The position numbers and the translations under genes were made by a program. The notes beneath the pieces were generated by a model. The model saw nothing but the letters and a program-made list of their open reading frames with translations. It was not told where the DNA came from and did not search any database. Below are positions 34,428-43,404 of a DNA stretch of 64,000 nt, piece by piece. Within the stretch, counting starts at the first letter, position 1, and every line of letters begins with the position of its first letter. This DNA is from JAEUMD01 sp050246945 (lineage in GTDB: Bacteria > Pseudomonadota > Alphaproteobacteria > Rhizobiales > Hyphomicrobiaceae): NCBI GenBank assembly GCA_050246945.1, contig JBFWVC010000006.1, positions 124,001-188,000 of the forward strand, in the 5' to 3' direction.

Positions 34428-36071
34428 ATGAAGTTCGAGCACGCTGACACCTTTGCCGCCGAAACGATTCTTGATGCGGATGTTTGCGTGATCGGGAGCG
34501 GAGCTGCGGGCATCACCGTCGCCACGCAATTGGACGGCAGTGGCTTGAGCGTTCTGTTGCTTGAGGCGGGCGGTCTGGAGCAAAACGCGCGAAGCGAGCA
34601 AGACAGTTTCGCGATAGCACACTCGGGTGTTCCGTATGGCAATCCGATCGCGACGCGGGGTCGCTGGTACGGCGGAAGCACCAACCAATGGTTTGGACGC
34701 ATCGCGATGCCGGACCCGATCGATCTGGCCGAGCGCACTTGGGTGCCATACAGCGGTTGGCCTCTCACACACGCCACACTGATGCCATGGATGAAAAAGG
34801 CAGGCAGTATCCTAGAGGTGCCGCACTTTGAAAAGCTAGCGATCGAAAATTGGCCGGACAACCCGACCATCGACACGTTCGTACGCACGGGCGGCGCGAG
34901 ACTCGGAGTGTTCTTATGGGCGCATGGTCTCTACATGGGGCCACGCTGGCAGAGCCGACTCGCGAGTTCGCAGAATGTGCGTGTGCTGCTTCATGCGACC
35001 GCTACCGAGATCGTGCTTACTCCCTATTCGAACTCCGTGGAGCGACTTGACATCTTGAGCGCGAATGGGAAGCGCCTCCACGCGCGCGCCCGCAGCTATG
35101 TGTTAGCCGCGGGCGGCCTGGAGAACCCGCGCTTACTGCTGGCGTCGCAGGCGCGTTCCAGGCATGGAGTCGGCAATGGACGGGACCTGGTCGGGCGCTT
35201 CTATATGGACCATCCTCGCGGCGAGGGTACCGCGACGCTGGACCTTCGGCGAATGAGCGATGAACAGATCGAGCGCCTCAGATTACTTGGCGAGAAGAGC
35301 AGAAGCGCCTACGGGAAGGTACAGCTCCGCCTAACGTTCCAAGAGCAGCTGCAACGAGATGAACAGTTACTCAATCACAGCCTGCACGTGCACCTGGTCA
35401 GCGACGTGCATGAGTCGGAGAGCTTACACTCAGCTCGTCGCCTACGCGACCACGCGAAGGCGCGCAGCGTCAACGATTTGCGCAGCCTAGCGCGCGACGT
35501 GGCGAGCGTGGTGCGCGCGAGCCCTGAACTGGCCCGCTACGGACTGGAGAAACTCTTCGATCGGACGCGTCCCTCCAAGCTCGTGGTCATCGACCAAATG
35601 GAGCAGGAGCCTGATCCAGACAGTCGCGTAACCCTGGACGAGTCCCATCGCGACCGGTTCGGCCTACCCAACCTGCGGCTCGATTGGCGTATCGGGGAAT
35701 CGACCTACCGCTCGCAGAGGCGAATGCACCAGCTGTTCTCCGAGATCCTCGCGAAGGTGGGTATCGACGGACTTCGCAGCGACGTGCTCGAGCGCGCGAA
35801 CGAACGTGTTCGACTGGTCGAAATGAAACATCCGACTGGCACGACTCGCATGAGTGACTCGGCCGACCGCGGGGTGGTAGACAGAGACGGTCGCGTGCAT
35901 GGCGTGAACAACTTGTACGTAACGGGGAGTTCCGTATTCCCGACCGGGGGTCACTTTAATCCTACACTGCTGATTGTCGCGTTGGCTGCAAGGCTGAGTG
36001 ATAAGCTCAAGGCGCAGCTACGCTCGTCAATGAACTTCGCATTGCTAATCAACTTCGCATTCGTCCCTTGA
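34428..36071 (+). CDS. GMC-family FAD-dependent oxidoreductase
   Basis: The 547-residue flavoprotein has the FAD-binding Rossmann motif VIGSGAAG at 21-28 and LLLEAGG at 43-49. GRWYGGSTNQWFGR (near 98) and the C-terminal HPTGTTRM (near 467) with PTGGHFNPTLLIVALAARL (near 505) carry the GMC catalytic His/Asn pattern. GMC enzymes oxidise alcohol groups of sugars and other compounds to carbonyls. ATG 34428 is chosen. No signal peptide is present, so it acts in the cytoplasm. A DegT aminotransferase starts 41 bp downstream and a glycosyltransferase after that. I infer that it makes a keto group on a sugar for transamination; the substrate is unknown. Confidence 0.88.
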   Translation: MKFEHADTFAAETILDADVCVIGSGAAGITVATQLDGSGLSVLLLEAGGLEQNARSEQDSFAIAHSGVPYGNPIATRGRWYGGSTNQWFGRIAMPDPIDLAERTWVPYSGWPLTHATLMPWMKKAGSILEVPHFEKLAIENWPDNPTIDTFVRTGGARLGVFLWAHGLYMGPRWQSRLASSQNVRVLLHATATEIVLTPYSNSVERLDILSANGKRLHARARSYVLAAGGLENPRLLLASQARSRHGVGNGRDLVGRFYMDHPRGEGTATLDLRRMSDEQIERLRLLGEKSRSAYGKVQLRLTFQEQLQRDEQLLNHSLHVHLVSDVHESESLHSARRLRDHAKARSVNDLRSLARDVASVVRASPELARYGLEKLFDRTRPSKLVVIDQMEQEPDPDSRVTLDESHRDRFGLPNLRLDWRIGESTYRSQRRMHQLFSEILAKVGIDGLRSDVLERANERVRLVEMKHPTGTTRMSDSADRGVVDRDGRVHGVNNLYVTGSSVFPTGGHFNPTLLIVALAARLSDKLKAQLRSSMNFALLINFAFVP

Positions 36072-36111
36072 TCGCGATCGACTTGCGCGATCAAGATCGT
36101 CCTTTGAGCGG

Positions 36112-37284
36112 TTGCCCCGCCTGTATTGGCAGAAGTTCGAAACGATGCCGCTAATCGACACCCGCGTGATTGCCTCAGCCCTGCGAGTTTTGGCCCGCGG
36201 CAATCTTGCGCGGTACGCTTCGAGCGGCACATCCGAGGTCGAGCGCTTCGAGGGTGAACTTGCCAACTTCCTCGGCGTTCGCCACGTGCTCGGCGTAAAC
36301 AGCGGCACCAGCGCGCTGATCTGCTCGCTCGTCGGTGCGGGCGTCGGCCCGGGTGATGAGGTGATAGTACCCGCTTATACCTGGGTGTCGACCGCAGCCG
36401 CTCCGCTCGCCGTGGGTGCCGCTCCGGTCCTGACGGAGATCGATTGGAGCCTTACCATCGATCCAAACGACATCCGCAAGAAGATCACGCCGCGCACCAA
36501 GGCAATCATTGTGGTGCACATGCTCAATCTTGTGTGCGATATGGACGCGATCATGGCGATCGCGAAGGAGCACAACCTGATCGTGATCGAAGACGCCTGC
36601 CAGGCGGTCGGTGTCACGTACCGCGGGCGTCGCACGGGCACGATCGGCCACGTCGGCGCGTTCAGTTTTCAGGAACACAAAAACATTCAGTCCGGTGAGG
36701 GCGGTGCCGTGCTCACAAATCAGGACGATATTCATGCTCGATCCGTCATGTATCATGATGTTGGCAGTTACACACGCAGAAATAGGGTGCAGACCAACGA
36801 GCCGCTGTTCGTCGGAGTGAACTACCGGATGCCAAACCTCTCGGCAGCCATCTTGCGACCGCAGCTGAAGCGCCTGGACGCGCAGCTGAAGCTGCGCAAG
36901 AAGCGGCGGAGTTACGCGCTAGAGAAGCTGAGCGCGCGCACCGGAGCACCGTTCAAGGTCAGCCCGCACCACGATCCGGAAGCGGCAGTTGGACTGTGCG
37001 TGTATTTCGACGATCCCGCCGAGGCGCGCTCGTTCGGGAGCGCACGTGGCATCGCTCCCCTGATCGACACCGGTCGGCACGTTTACACCAACTGGGAGTC
37101 GATCCTTACCGGCAGGACGTCGCATTCCAAGCTCGATCCCTACGGTTGGGCCCGTAGCGAGCCTCCGAACAAAGAGAGCTGCCCCAAGACGCTCGAGATC
37201 TTGTCGCGCACCTGCAGCGTCGGACTCTTCCCTGACCTGCCCATGGCGGCGTTTCGCGTGATCGTCAACCGCATGGCATGCTGA
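36112..37284 (+). CDS. DegT/DnrJ/EryC1/StrS aminotransferase
   Basis: The 390-residue PLP enzyme belongs to the sugar aminotransferases that convert keto-sugars bound to nucleotides into amino sugars. The Schiff-base lysine is K190 in SFQEHKNIQSGEGG. Other conserved parts are GVNSGTSALICSL (near 62), VIVPAYTW (near 84), VIEDACQAVG (near 161) and GVNYRMPNLSAAI (near 236). The start is TTG 36112; ATG 36145 is possible but would remove part of the usual first helix. It lies between the GMC oxidoreductase (41 bp) and a GT2 gene (9 bp gap), clearly one operon. The C-terminal third (about residues 285-390) is diverged. Confidence 0.88.
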   Translation: MPRLYWQKFETMPLIDTRVIASALRVLARGNLARYASSGTSEVERFEGELANFLGVRHVLGVNSGTSALICSLVGAGVGPGDEVIVPAYTWVSTAAAPLAVGAAPVLTEIDWSLTIDPNDIRKKITPRTKAIIVVHMLNLVCDMDAIMAIAKEHNLIVIEDACQAVGVTYRGRRTGTIGHVGAFSFQEHKNIQSGEGGAVLTNQDDIHARSVMYHDVGSYTRRNRVQTNEPLFVGVNYRMPNLSAAILRPQLKRLDAQLKLRKKRRSYALEKLSARTGAPFKVSPHHDPEAAVGLCVYFDDPAEARSFGSARGIAPLIDTGRHVYTNWESILTGRTSHSKLDPYGWARSEPPNKESCPKTLEILSRTCSVGLFPDLPMAAFRVIVNRMAC

Positions 37285-37293
37285 GAGCACATA

Positions 37294-38217
37294 ATGGACA
37301 GCGTGCCATCGTTCGCGGTGATCGTTGCGACCCGCAATCGCGGCGCAAAGATCGCTGGCCTGCTCAACTCGATCGTTGGCAGTGTGACAACCGACTTCGA
37401 GGCCGTGATCGTCGACCAGAGCACCAACCAGGATACCTACCGAACCATTGAGCCGTTCTTGAGCGACGCGCGCATTCGCTATGTGCACTCGGAGCTGCCG
37501 GGTACGAGTCGCGCGCGCAACCGAGGCATCGCACTCACGCGTGCGCCGCTGATCGCTATCACCGACGACGACTGCATCGTCCCACCCGACTGGCTCAGTG
37601 CGCTGACGCAACCCTTTCTCGACGATCCAAGAATTGGCGTCGTGTTCGGCAACGTTGACGCGGTTCCGGTCAATGAACCGGGACACACGCCTACCATTCA
37701 CTTTAATTCGAGCCGCACCGTGAGCGAGCTCCGCATGGTCTGGAGTAGCCCACACCTTTCACTCGGTGCGAGTATGGCAATCCGTCGAGCGATCCTCGAG
37801 GACGTTGGCGGCTTTGACGAGCATCTCGGGCCGGGCGCGACCTTCCAGGCCGCAGAAGACAACGACCTCGCCTGGCGCGCGCTGATCGCGGGCTGGCGCA
37901 TTCGCGAAAATGCGGAAGTGAGCGTGCTGCATGACGGCTTCCGCACGCTCGACGAACTGCGCGAATTGGTGAAGCGCGATTTCTACGGCGTCGGCGGCAC
38001 AATCGCCAAGTACATCAAGGGCGGTTACTGGCGTGTGAACATTCTACTATTTTCGTGTCTCGTTGAGTTCGGCATCGTGGAGCCGTTCACAGCCATTCTC
38101 ATGCGTCGCTTTCCGCGCGGCCTCCGGCGCCCCTACATGCTGCTTCGAGGACTGCGTGACGGACTCAAGACGCCGATGGACAAGCGCAGCCTCTGCTATC
38201 GTCCTGCCATACACTAG
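37294..38217 (+). CDS. Family 2 glycosyltransferase
   Basis: The 307-residue GT-A enzyme has FAVIVATRNR at 7-16, acidic VIVDQST, SRARNRGIAL (near 70) and the metal-binding TDDDC near 90-94. EHLGPGATFQAAEDNDL (near 172-188) matches the acceptor-side ED(ND)L motif of GT2 enzymes. It adds one sugar to a lipid-linked oligosaccharide in the cytoplasm. It follows the aminotransferase by 9 bp, so it may transfer the amino sugar made by the two upstream enzymes. The TAG stop lies inside CTAG of a palindromic element starting at 38214. A related transferase is at 61119-62060. Confidence 0.88.
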   Translation: MDSVPSFAVIVATRNRGAKIAGLLNSIVGSVTTDFEAVIVDQSTNQDTYRTIEPFLSDARIRYVHSELPGTSRARNRGIALTRAPLIAITDDDCIVPPDWLSALTQPFLDDPRIGVVFGNVDAVPVNEPGHTPTIHFNSSRTVSELRMVWSSPHLSLGASMAIRRAILEDVGGFDEHLGPGATFQAAEDNDLAWRALIAGWRIRENAEVSVLHDGFRTLDELRELVKRDFYGVGGTIAKYIKGGYWRVNILLFSCLVEFGIVEPFTAILMRRFPRGLRRPYMLLRGLRDGLKTPMDKRSLCYRPAIH

Positions 38218-38258
38218 ATCGCGTTCATGTTTCGTAGAATCATGAACGCGATCCAGTT
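38214..38258. repeat. CTAG-led perfect palindrome at the end of the GT2 gene
   Basis: CTAG at 38214-38217 leads into a perfect 13-bp stem, GATCGCGTTCATG (38217-38229) and CATGAACGCGATC (38241-38253), with an 11-base loop, followed by CAGTT. The left arm start and the GATCCAG right end match the scpA element at 138-188. It could end transcription of the GMC-DegT-GT2 unit, although only a weak T-rich tail follows. The gene's TAG stop lies within the element. Confidence 0.75.
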
Positions 38259-38445
38259 CATTGTTTCGAGCGTTCTTGTCACGCTGAACCGCACTAAACT
38301 TCAACCTCCGCACAATAGCCCTGCCGGGCTTTAACCGGCCGAGTTTGCGAAGGGGCCCAACGAGGACGAACCGCGAAGAGAACTAACTCTGGCGTAAGTA
38401 CCCGTTGGGAGCAGGGTCGGAGCCGAAACACGCAGCCTGCGCCAA

Positions 38446-39660
38446 TTAATTACGAAGTGCTCGTATATTGTCGCGCGTCGCAACTATATCACCGGTTACA
38501 GCAGATACAGTTCCGGTGACGGCTCTCGTGTGGAAGAGGAACTTCTCCAGCTCCACGCTATCCGCATTAGCAACGTAGATTGAATCCTTGTGTCGCATCG
38601 GGAAGCGTTGAGACAAGAAAAACACTGCGGGATCCCGGTAGTTCAAGCGATAAACTGTCGGGATAATTTCTTGACCGGCGAAGCGTGCAATATCCACCCC
38701 CATGCTTTCAAGAACGTTCCGCGCCTCGAACCGGTAAACGAACACTTCAGTATTCGCCCGCTCATCAATGAGCCCACCCGCCTGCGCTATCGCCTCACTC
38801 AGCGAAATACGTTCGTCGCCGAATTCAAAGAGCCCCGTGATGCCCTGCGTCTGGGTGCTACCCCCGATCGCTCCAAATGCTGCGAACTTCTGCTTCTGTC
38901 TGTAAACGTAGAGTAAGTCCCCAGGCGCGACGAGAATATTCTCGTTCGTATGGCGCACGAGCGTGGGGAAGTAAACGGTGGCGCTATGTCCACTACGGAC
39001 TAGCGTAACGAACATATCGAATCCTGGGGACTTCGCCCCTCCGGTTCGCGCGAGGACGTCCAGCACACGCTCTTTCCCTATCAGGGGCACCTTATTTGAC
39101 GTCTCGCCGATTATGGTCACCGATGAAGCGACCTGCTCTCCAAATGTCACAACCACCTGAGGCTCGATCGCCCGCTCCCCCAGCTTGCGTTCGATTAGCC
39201 TTCCAGCCTCTTGGGTTGTATGCCCCGCCACGTGCACGTCACCAGCATACGGCACTGAAATAGTGCCCTTCTGACTGACTGTCTGAGCGGGTAAGGTTAC
39301 AAAATTCCCTGGCTTCAAGCTGGCATCGCCTGGAGAGAACAAGCCTCCCGACGACGACTCGAAAATCGTGACTTGCAGACGATCTCCAGGCCCCACCGCA
39401 TAGTCAGCGGGAGACACTCTCCGCTTGCCGAAACTCCCAAAAAATGAACCTGGGCCGATGCTGGGTATCTTACCAACGATAGAGCCCGTAATATCGACGA
39501 GAACATAATCCTCGCCAGGGCTGCGCGTTTCCGAAACCAACGTTGCAGCGGCATCCCTCTCAATGGCGCGATGCGAAGGCCCATCCGAGGGCAAGTATGA
39601 ACAACCCGCCAACCAGAGAGCGGGCATCAAAAGACCGAAATTTAGCAGCACCCGTCTCAA
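38446..39660 (-). CDS. Wza-type polysaccharide export lipoprotein
   Basis: This 404-residue outer-membrane channel protein exports capsule or exopolysaccharide. TTG 39660 is chosen because GAGGGGG lies just before it (spacer CTAAA) and it produces a clean lipoprotein signal (RRVLLNFGLLMPALWLAGC, Cys 20). An ATG at 39777 would add 39 residues. The poly-export domain starts at DYAVGPGDRLQVTIFES (near 85). Two SLBB domains follow (VTIIGETSNKVPLIGKERVL and FAAFGAIGGSTQTQGITGLF). The gene runs opposite to the Wzc-type kinase gene. It should stack on the kinase to form the trans-envelope export path. Confidence 0.92.
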   Translation of the reverse strand: MRRVLLNFGLLMPALWLAGCSYLPSDGPSHRAIERDAAATLVSETRSPGEDYVLVDITGSIVGKIPSIGPGSFFGSFGKRRVSPADYAVGPGDRLQVTIFESSSGGLFSPGDASLKPGNFVTLPAQTVSQKGTISVPYAGDVHVAGHTTQEAGRLIERKLGERAIEPQVVVTFGEQVASSVTIIGETSNKVPLIGKERVLDVLARTGGAKSPGFDMFVTLVRSGHSATVYFPTLVRHTNENILVAPGDLLYVYRQKQKFAAFGAIGGSTQTQGITGLFEFGDERISLSEAIAQAGGLIDERANTEVFVYRFEARNVLESMGVDIARFAGQEIIPTVYRLNYRDPAVFFLSQRFPMRHKDSIYVANADSVELEKFLFHTRAVTGTVSAVTGDIVATRDNIRALRN

Positions 39661-40245
39661 TTTAGCCCCCTCGAGCCAGTTGCTCGGGCTCCTGATCCCA
39701 TGACGATCTCGGTATGCGTAATGTGATTCGTCGGCTGTTGTATGTGGCAACCCTGCATCGTCCAGTGGAGGCTCCACTTAAATCACTGAATGTGCGGCTG
39801 ATTCGTAGCAAGTCTACGAAGTTTTCTGAATGAAGTCTGTTGCGGCATGACATCACGAGACAAAACAATCCTCTCGCGAAACTTCAAAATCGCGGGCTAT
39901 CGGGTGCGCATTCGGCAGGTGCTCGACGCTGTCTTTGACACCGGTTGCAGAAACTGGGGGTTGAAATTCTTAGCCTTACCCGTATCGCTGGCACGTCATC
40001 ATGACAGAGGCCTGCAGCCGTATGTCCACCGTCGGTGCCGAGGGATAAGATTGAACTGATTGCCTAAGCGGGCGAATGTTTCCGGGGGCGCAAAGCCAGC
40101 CCTGAACCGCACGATGAGGCGCGGCGAGAATAGCCGCGACAGGGATGGCGGGAGACATACAGCGTGCGGCAAAACTCAATCTGCGATTGTGCCGCCAATT
40201 ACCCGCCCTTGTAAGACTAGCCGAACTGAAGAGGCCGTTCGCCGT
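39661..40245. other. Intergenic region upstream of the export lipoprotein gene
   Basis: These 585 bp lie between the export lipoprotein start and the end of the sugar-phosphate transferase gene, both minus strand. GGGGGCGCAAAGCCAGCC near 40082 resembles one strand of a c-di-GMP-I aptamer but the rest of the fold is missing and it lies on the other strand. No gene is supported. A promoter for the lipoprotein gene is expected. Confidence 0.4.
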
Positions 40246-41727
40246 TCAGTAGGCTCCCCTTGCGATTGCAAACATTGTACGAATTAAAATTTCGATGTCG
40301 AACCAAATGGACCAATGATCAATGTAGTACAAATCGTGCTCCATCCGACCACGTACGTCCTCCGGAGTCCTAGTCTCGCCGCGAAAACCATTGACTTGCG
40401 CCCATCCTGTTATACCGGGTTTGACGCGTCGGCGACGGGAGAACATGTCGAATTGCCGATCAAACTCTTGGTCGTGAGCAAGTGCGTGGGGGCGAGGTCC
40501 GACGAGTGACATCTGCCCGAGCACCACATTGATGAGCTGGGGAAGCTCATCAATACTCGTCGCACGGAGAATCCGTCCCACCCTCGTGACACGCTGATCA
40601 TTCTGGCTCACCTGGGTGATAACCGGACCATCCTCTTCGACGCTCATGGAACGAAACTTGTAGATGCGGAATACATTTCTGTTCTGGCCCAGCCGACGCT
40701 GTCGGAAGAAAACCGGTCCCCGGCTGTCGAGCTTTATCGCAACCGCTATCAATAGGAAGAAGGGCGAAAGCGCCGTCAGTGCGACTGCGGCAACGATTAG
40801 GTCAAATGTGCTCTTGAGAAGCGCGGACTTCTCTGACAACGGAACGATATTCACTACGTCTGCGCGAATACCGGCCAATTGGCGGGCACCATTGGTAAAG
40901 ACCGGCATTTGCGTAAGATCTGTGCAAAGAAGCAATTCCGTTGTGTAAGATCCCAGCGATTTCACGATCGTTCGGACTGTCTCGATGTCACCTCCCGGGA
41001 CTGCAACCACAACTCGATCGTAGGGTCGCACGGCCATCGTGGCTTCCAGATCTCCCAATTCGCCAACAAATCGAACGTCTTTTGGCGCAGACCCCGAATG
41101 AAACAGGTCAATTGCGCCTGATCGCCCCTCCAATTCGCGAATGCGGCTGGCCAAAAAAAGCGCGAAGTCCGTAGTCCCGATAATTGCTATGCGCTGAAGC
41201 AGCAGGCCCGTTTCCATCCCGCGCCTCACTCGCCGAACAACCGCGAACCGAATGGGAATGACAAACACGGCAATGAGGCAGGTCCAGCTGAAAACCCAAC
41301 CGCGCGAAAGGTCACCGACCTCCTTTATCGCGTAGAGCGATCCGAGCAGGACCAAAAGAGCGATCACTAAGCCCGCGACTACTTTGCCGACGCGGATCTC
41401 GGGGCCCGCCAGAGTGTCGAGGTCGTATAGACCCATTTGCTTGTATACTGAGTACAGCATGCCCACCATGGCAAGCGCTATGAGTGCATAAGCTAGGATT
41501 GGAGGGTGGCTCTCCAAGTAAAGATCCAGATATGCAACTTTCGCCAGCACCGCCGCAATCAAGACGGCTGAAGCTTCGGCCGCCGCCAACAGCTTAGGAA
41601 CGAGGGTGATGGGTAGCCCCGCCGAAGAGACCGGCGCAAAAGTCGTCGGTTCGACGTCCTGGGCAGGGCTCCTACTGGCATTTTGAGAAGCAACCGTACG
41701 ATCAAATACCACGGTGGGTAAGGACAT
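40246..41727 (-). CDS. Undecaprenyl-phosphate sugar-phosphate transferase (WcaJ/GumD type)
   Basis: The 493-residue enzyme starts repeat-unit assembly by transferring hexose-1-phosphate, probably glucose-1-phosphate, from UDP-sugar to undecaprenyl phosphate. Five N-terminal membrane segments and a CoA-binding-like domain (RIAIIGTTDFALFLASRI) precede the catalytic bacterial sugar transferase domain. That domain shows FFRQRRLGQNRNVFRIYKFR (near 362), ATSIDELPQLINVVLGQMSL with GPRP (near 405), and VKPGITGWAQVNGFRG (near 450). ATG 41727 is chosen because GGAGG lies eight bases upstream. It is divergent from the UDP-glucuronate decarboxylase-type gene. Confidence 0.94.
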   Translation of the reverse strand: MSLPTVVFDRTVASQNASRSPAQDVEPTTFAPVSSAGLPITLVPKLLAAAEASAVLIAAVLAKVAYLDLYLESHPPILAYALIALAMVGMLYSVYKQMGLYDLDTLAGPEIRVGKVVAGLVIALLVLLGSLYAIKEVGDLSRGWVFSWTCLIAVFVIPIRFAVVRRVRRGMETGLLLQRIAIIGTTDFALFLASRIRELEGRSGAIDLFHSGSAPKDVRFVGELGDLEATMAVRPYDRVVVAVPGGDIETVRTIVKSLGSYTTELLLCTDLTQMPVFTNGARQLAGIRADVVNIVPLSEKSALLKSTFDLIVAAVALTALSPFFLLIAVAIKLDSRGPVFFRQRRLGQNRNVFRIYKFRSMSVEEDGPVITQVSQNDQRVTRVGRILRATSIDELPQLINVVLGQMSLVGPRPHALAHDQEFDRQFDMFSRRRRVKPGITGWAQVNGFRGETRTPEDVRGRMEHDLYYIDHWSIWFDIEILIRTMFAIARGAY

Positions 41728-42280
41728 GGCTGGGGCCTCCACACACAATTCATAATGTACTCAACCTGAGTGGCATTCAAGGACCTATTGGGTAGATGGT
41801 TGCAGCAGGTTACGCGGCTTTAATGACACAATTTCTGATGGTCACCGCCCCCGACCAATGCGTGCGGTGGCAATGCCCGCGACCCCGCCAGCCGAATGTC
41901 CGCGCCTTTGACACAATGACGATCAATGACCAAACCGGTATCGTGATCCTGCGAAGATTGTCGCAATTCGGCGTACATTGCGGCACTACCAGTACCTTCG
42001 CTGGGGTCACCAAGCCATCCAGCCCCCCAGTTGGAGGCCAGCTGGTTGGTTCAAGAGGAAACAATTGACACCTTGGATGTGCGTGCGGAGCACCGTGAAC
42101 GACCGATGCGGACGGAGTTCGGTGCGGTGATCGCGTTCGCGCCATCATCCGAAGTGACCTCGCAATCCGAAAGCACCGGCACATAAATTGCTTAGAAATC
42201 TGGAACGCTGCCCGGCCTCTCCCGAACTCCCGGCCAGGCTCGCAACGGCAGCCCTCTATAGATAGGATCGAGAGTTGGTC
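41728..42280. other. Divergent intergenic region, no gene seen
   Basis: These 553 bp between the initiating sugar transferase and the decarboxylase-type gene should contain both promoters. Frames crossing it on the minus strand are continuations antisense to the downstream gene. No repeat or RNA was recognised. Confidence 0.4.
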
Positions 42281-43231
42281 ATGCGCGGCACCACAAAGCG
42301 AGTTCTCGTAACAGGAGGGGCTGGATTTTTGGGATCGCACCTCTGCGATCGATTGATCGGGGAAGGTCATGAAGTTCTCTGCGTCGACAATTTCTTTACC
42401 GGGTCGCGCAGGAATGTCGAACATCTTCTCGACAACCCCAGGTTCGAGCTTTTGCGTCACGACGTGACGTTTCCGCTCTTCGTTGAAGTGGACCAGATCT
42501 ACAATCTCGCTTGTCCGGCGTCTCCGATCCATTACCAGCACGATCCGGTGCAGACGACGAAAACCAGCGTCCATGGCGCCATCAACATGCTGGGACTCGC
42601 CAAGCGGCTGCGCTGCCCGATCTTTCAAGCATCGACTTCGGAAGTATATGGCGACCCAACAGTCCATCCGCAGCCGGAGGCGTATTGGGGTCACGTGAAC
42701 CCGATTGGAATCCGATCATGCTATGATGAAGGAAAACGCTGCGCCGAGACGCTGTTTTTTGACTACTATCGCCAGCACAACCTGCAGATCAAAGTTGCGC
42801 GCATCTTCAATACCTACGGCCCCCGGATGCATCCGAATGACGGACGGGTGGTTTCGAACTTTATCGTGCAAGCCCTGAAGGGAGAGGACATCACGCTGTT
42901 CGGTGATGGCCAACAAAGCCGTTCTTTCTGCTACGTCGACGACTTGATCGAGGGCTTCGTCCGGTTGATGCTCAGCCCTCAAGAGGTGACAGGCCCAGTC
43001 AACCTCGGCAACCCGGGCGAATTTACCATTCGCGAACTTGCCGAGATTGTCGTTGACCTCACGGGCTCGAAGTCACGACTCGTCCATAAGCCACTTCCCC
43101 AAGACGATCCGCGGCAGCGCCAACCTGACATTACCCTCGCAAAGGATCTATTGGATTGGAAACCAACAATTACACTCCGCGAAGGACTGCAGAGGACGAT
43201 CGCCTACTTCGATCGCAATTTGAGCGCATAA
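42281..43231 (+). CDS. UDP-glucuronate decarboxylase-type SDR (UDP-xylose synthase)
   Basis: The 316-residue extended short-chain dehydrogenase converts UDP-glucuronate to UDP-xylose if the assignment is right. The NAD motif is TGGAGFLG at 11-18. The active-site pair is Y148 and K152 in SCYDEGKRCAE; the YDEGKR form is the mark of UXS rather than dTDP-glucose dehydratase. ARIFNTYGPRMHPNDGRVVS and DGQQSRSFCYVDD are also typical. ATG 42281 is chosen (TTG 42275 is in frame). No UDP-glucose dehydrogenase to supply its substrate is encoded in the window. Confidence 0.9.
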   Translation: MRGTTKRVLVTGGAGFLGSHLCDRLIGEGHEVLCVDNFFTGSRRNVEHLLDNPRFELLRHDVTFPLFVEVDQIYNLACPASPIHYQHDPVQTTKTSVHGAINMLGLAKRLRCPIFQASTSEVYGDPTVHPQPEAYWGHVNPIGIRSCYDEGKRCAETLFFDYYRQHNLQIKVARIFNTYGPRMHPNDGRVVSNFIVQALKGEDITLFGDGQQSRSFCYVDDLIEGFVRLMLSPQEVTGPVNLGNPGEFTIRELAEIVVDLTGSKSRLVHKPLPQDDPRQRQPDITLAKDLLDWKPTITLREGLQRTIAYFDRNLSA

Positions 43232-43343
43232 GGCCGTGATTTTGGATTTTGCAGTTGCGGATCGTCTTCCTGGGCACTGTCGGCGCGATGCGTGCCCACT
43301 GCTTGTCGGAATACCAAAATGGATCGGACGTGTCCGTGCTTCC

Positions 43344-43359
43344 CCGTAAATATTTACGG
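43344..43359. other. Perfect 16-bp palindrome in a convergent gap
   Basis: CCGTAAATATTTACGG is fully self-complementary without a loop. It lies between the convergent UXS-type and acyltransferase genes, with a weak hairpin (GGACC gttgaa GGGTCC) just to its right. A dimeric regulator site or a chance palindrome are both possible. Confidence 0.4.
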
Positions 43360-43404
43360 AATCATGGATCAGCCGATACCCGGGACCGTTGAAGGGTCCG
43401 AACC

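Noticed and set aside
40075..40140. c-di-GMP-I (GEMM) riboswitch-like string GGGGGCGCAAAGCCAGCC on the plus strand
   Set aside because: Only the tetraloop-receptor-like piece is present; the upstream GGGCAAACC part and the closing GGTTGCCG-type segment are missing, and the nearest gene it could control on that strand is over 2 kb away.
41810..42694. 294-codon minus-strand frame overlapping the UXS-type gene
   Set aside because: Most of it is antisense to the decarboxylase gene; the remainder in the gap shows no conserved features.
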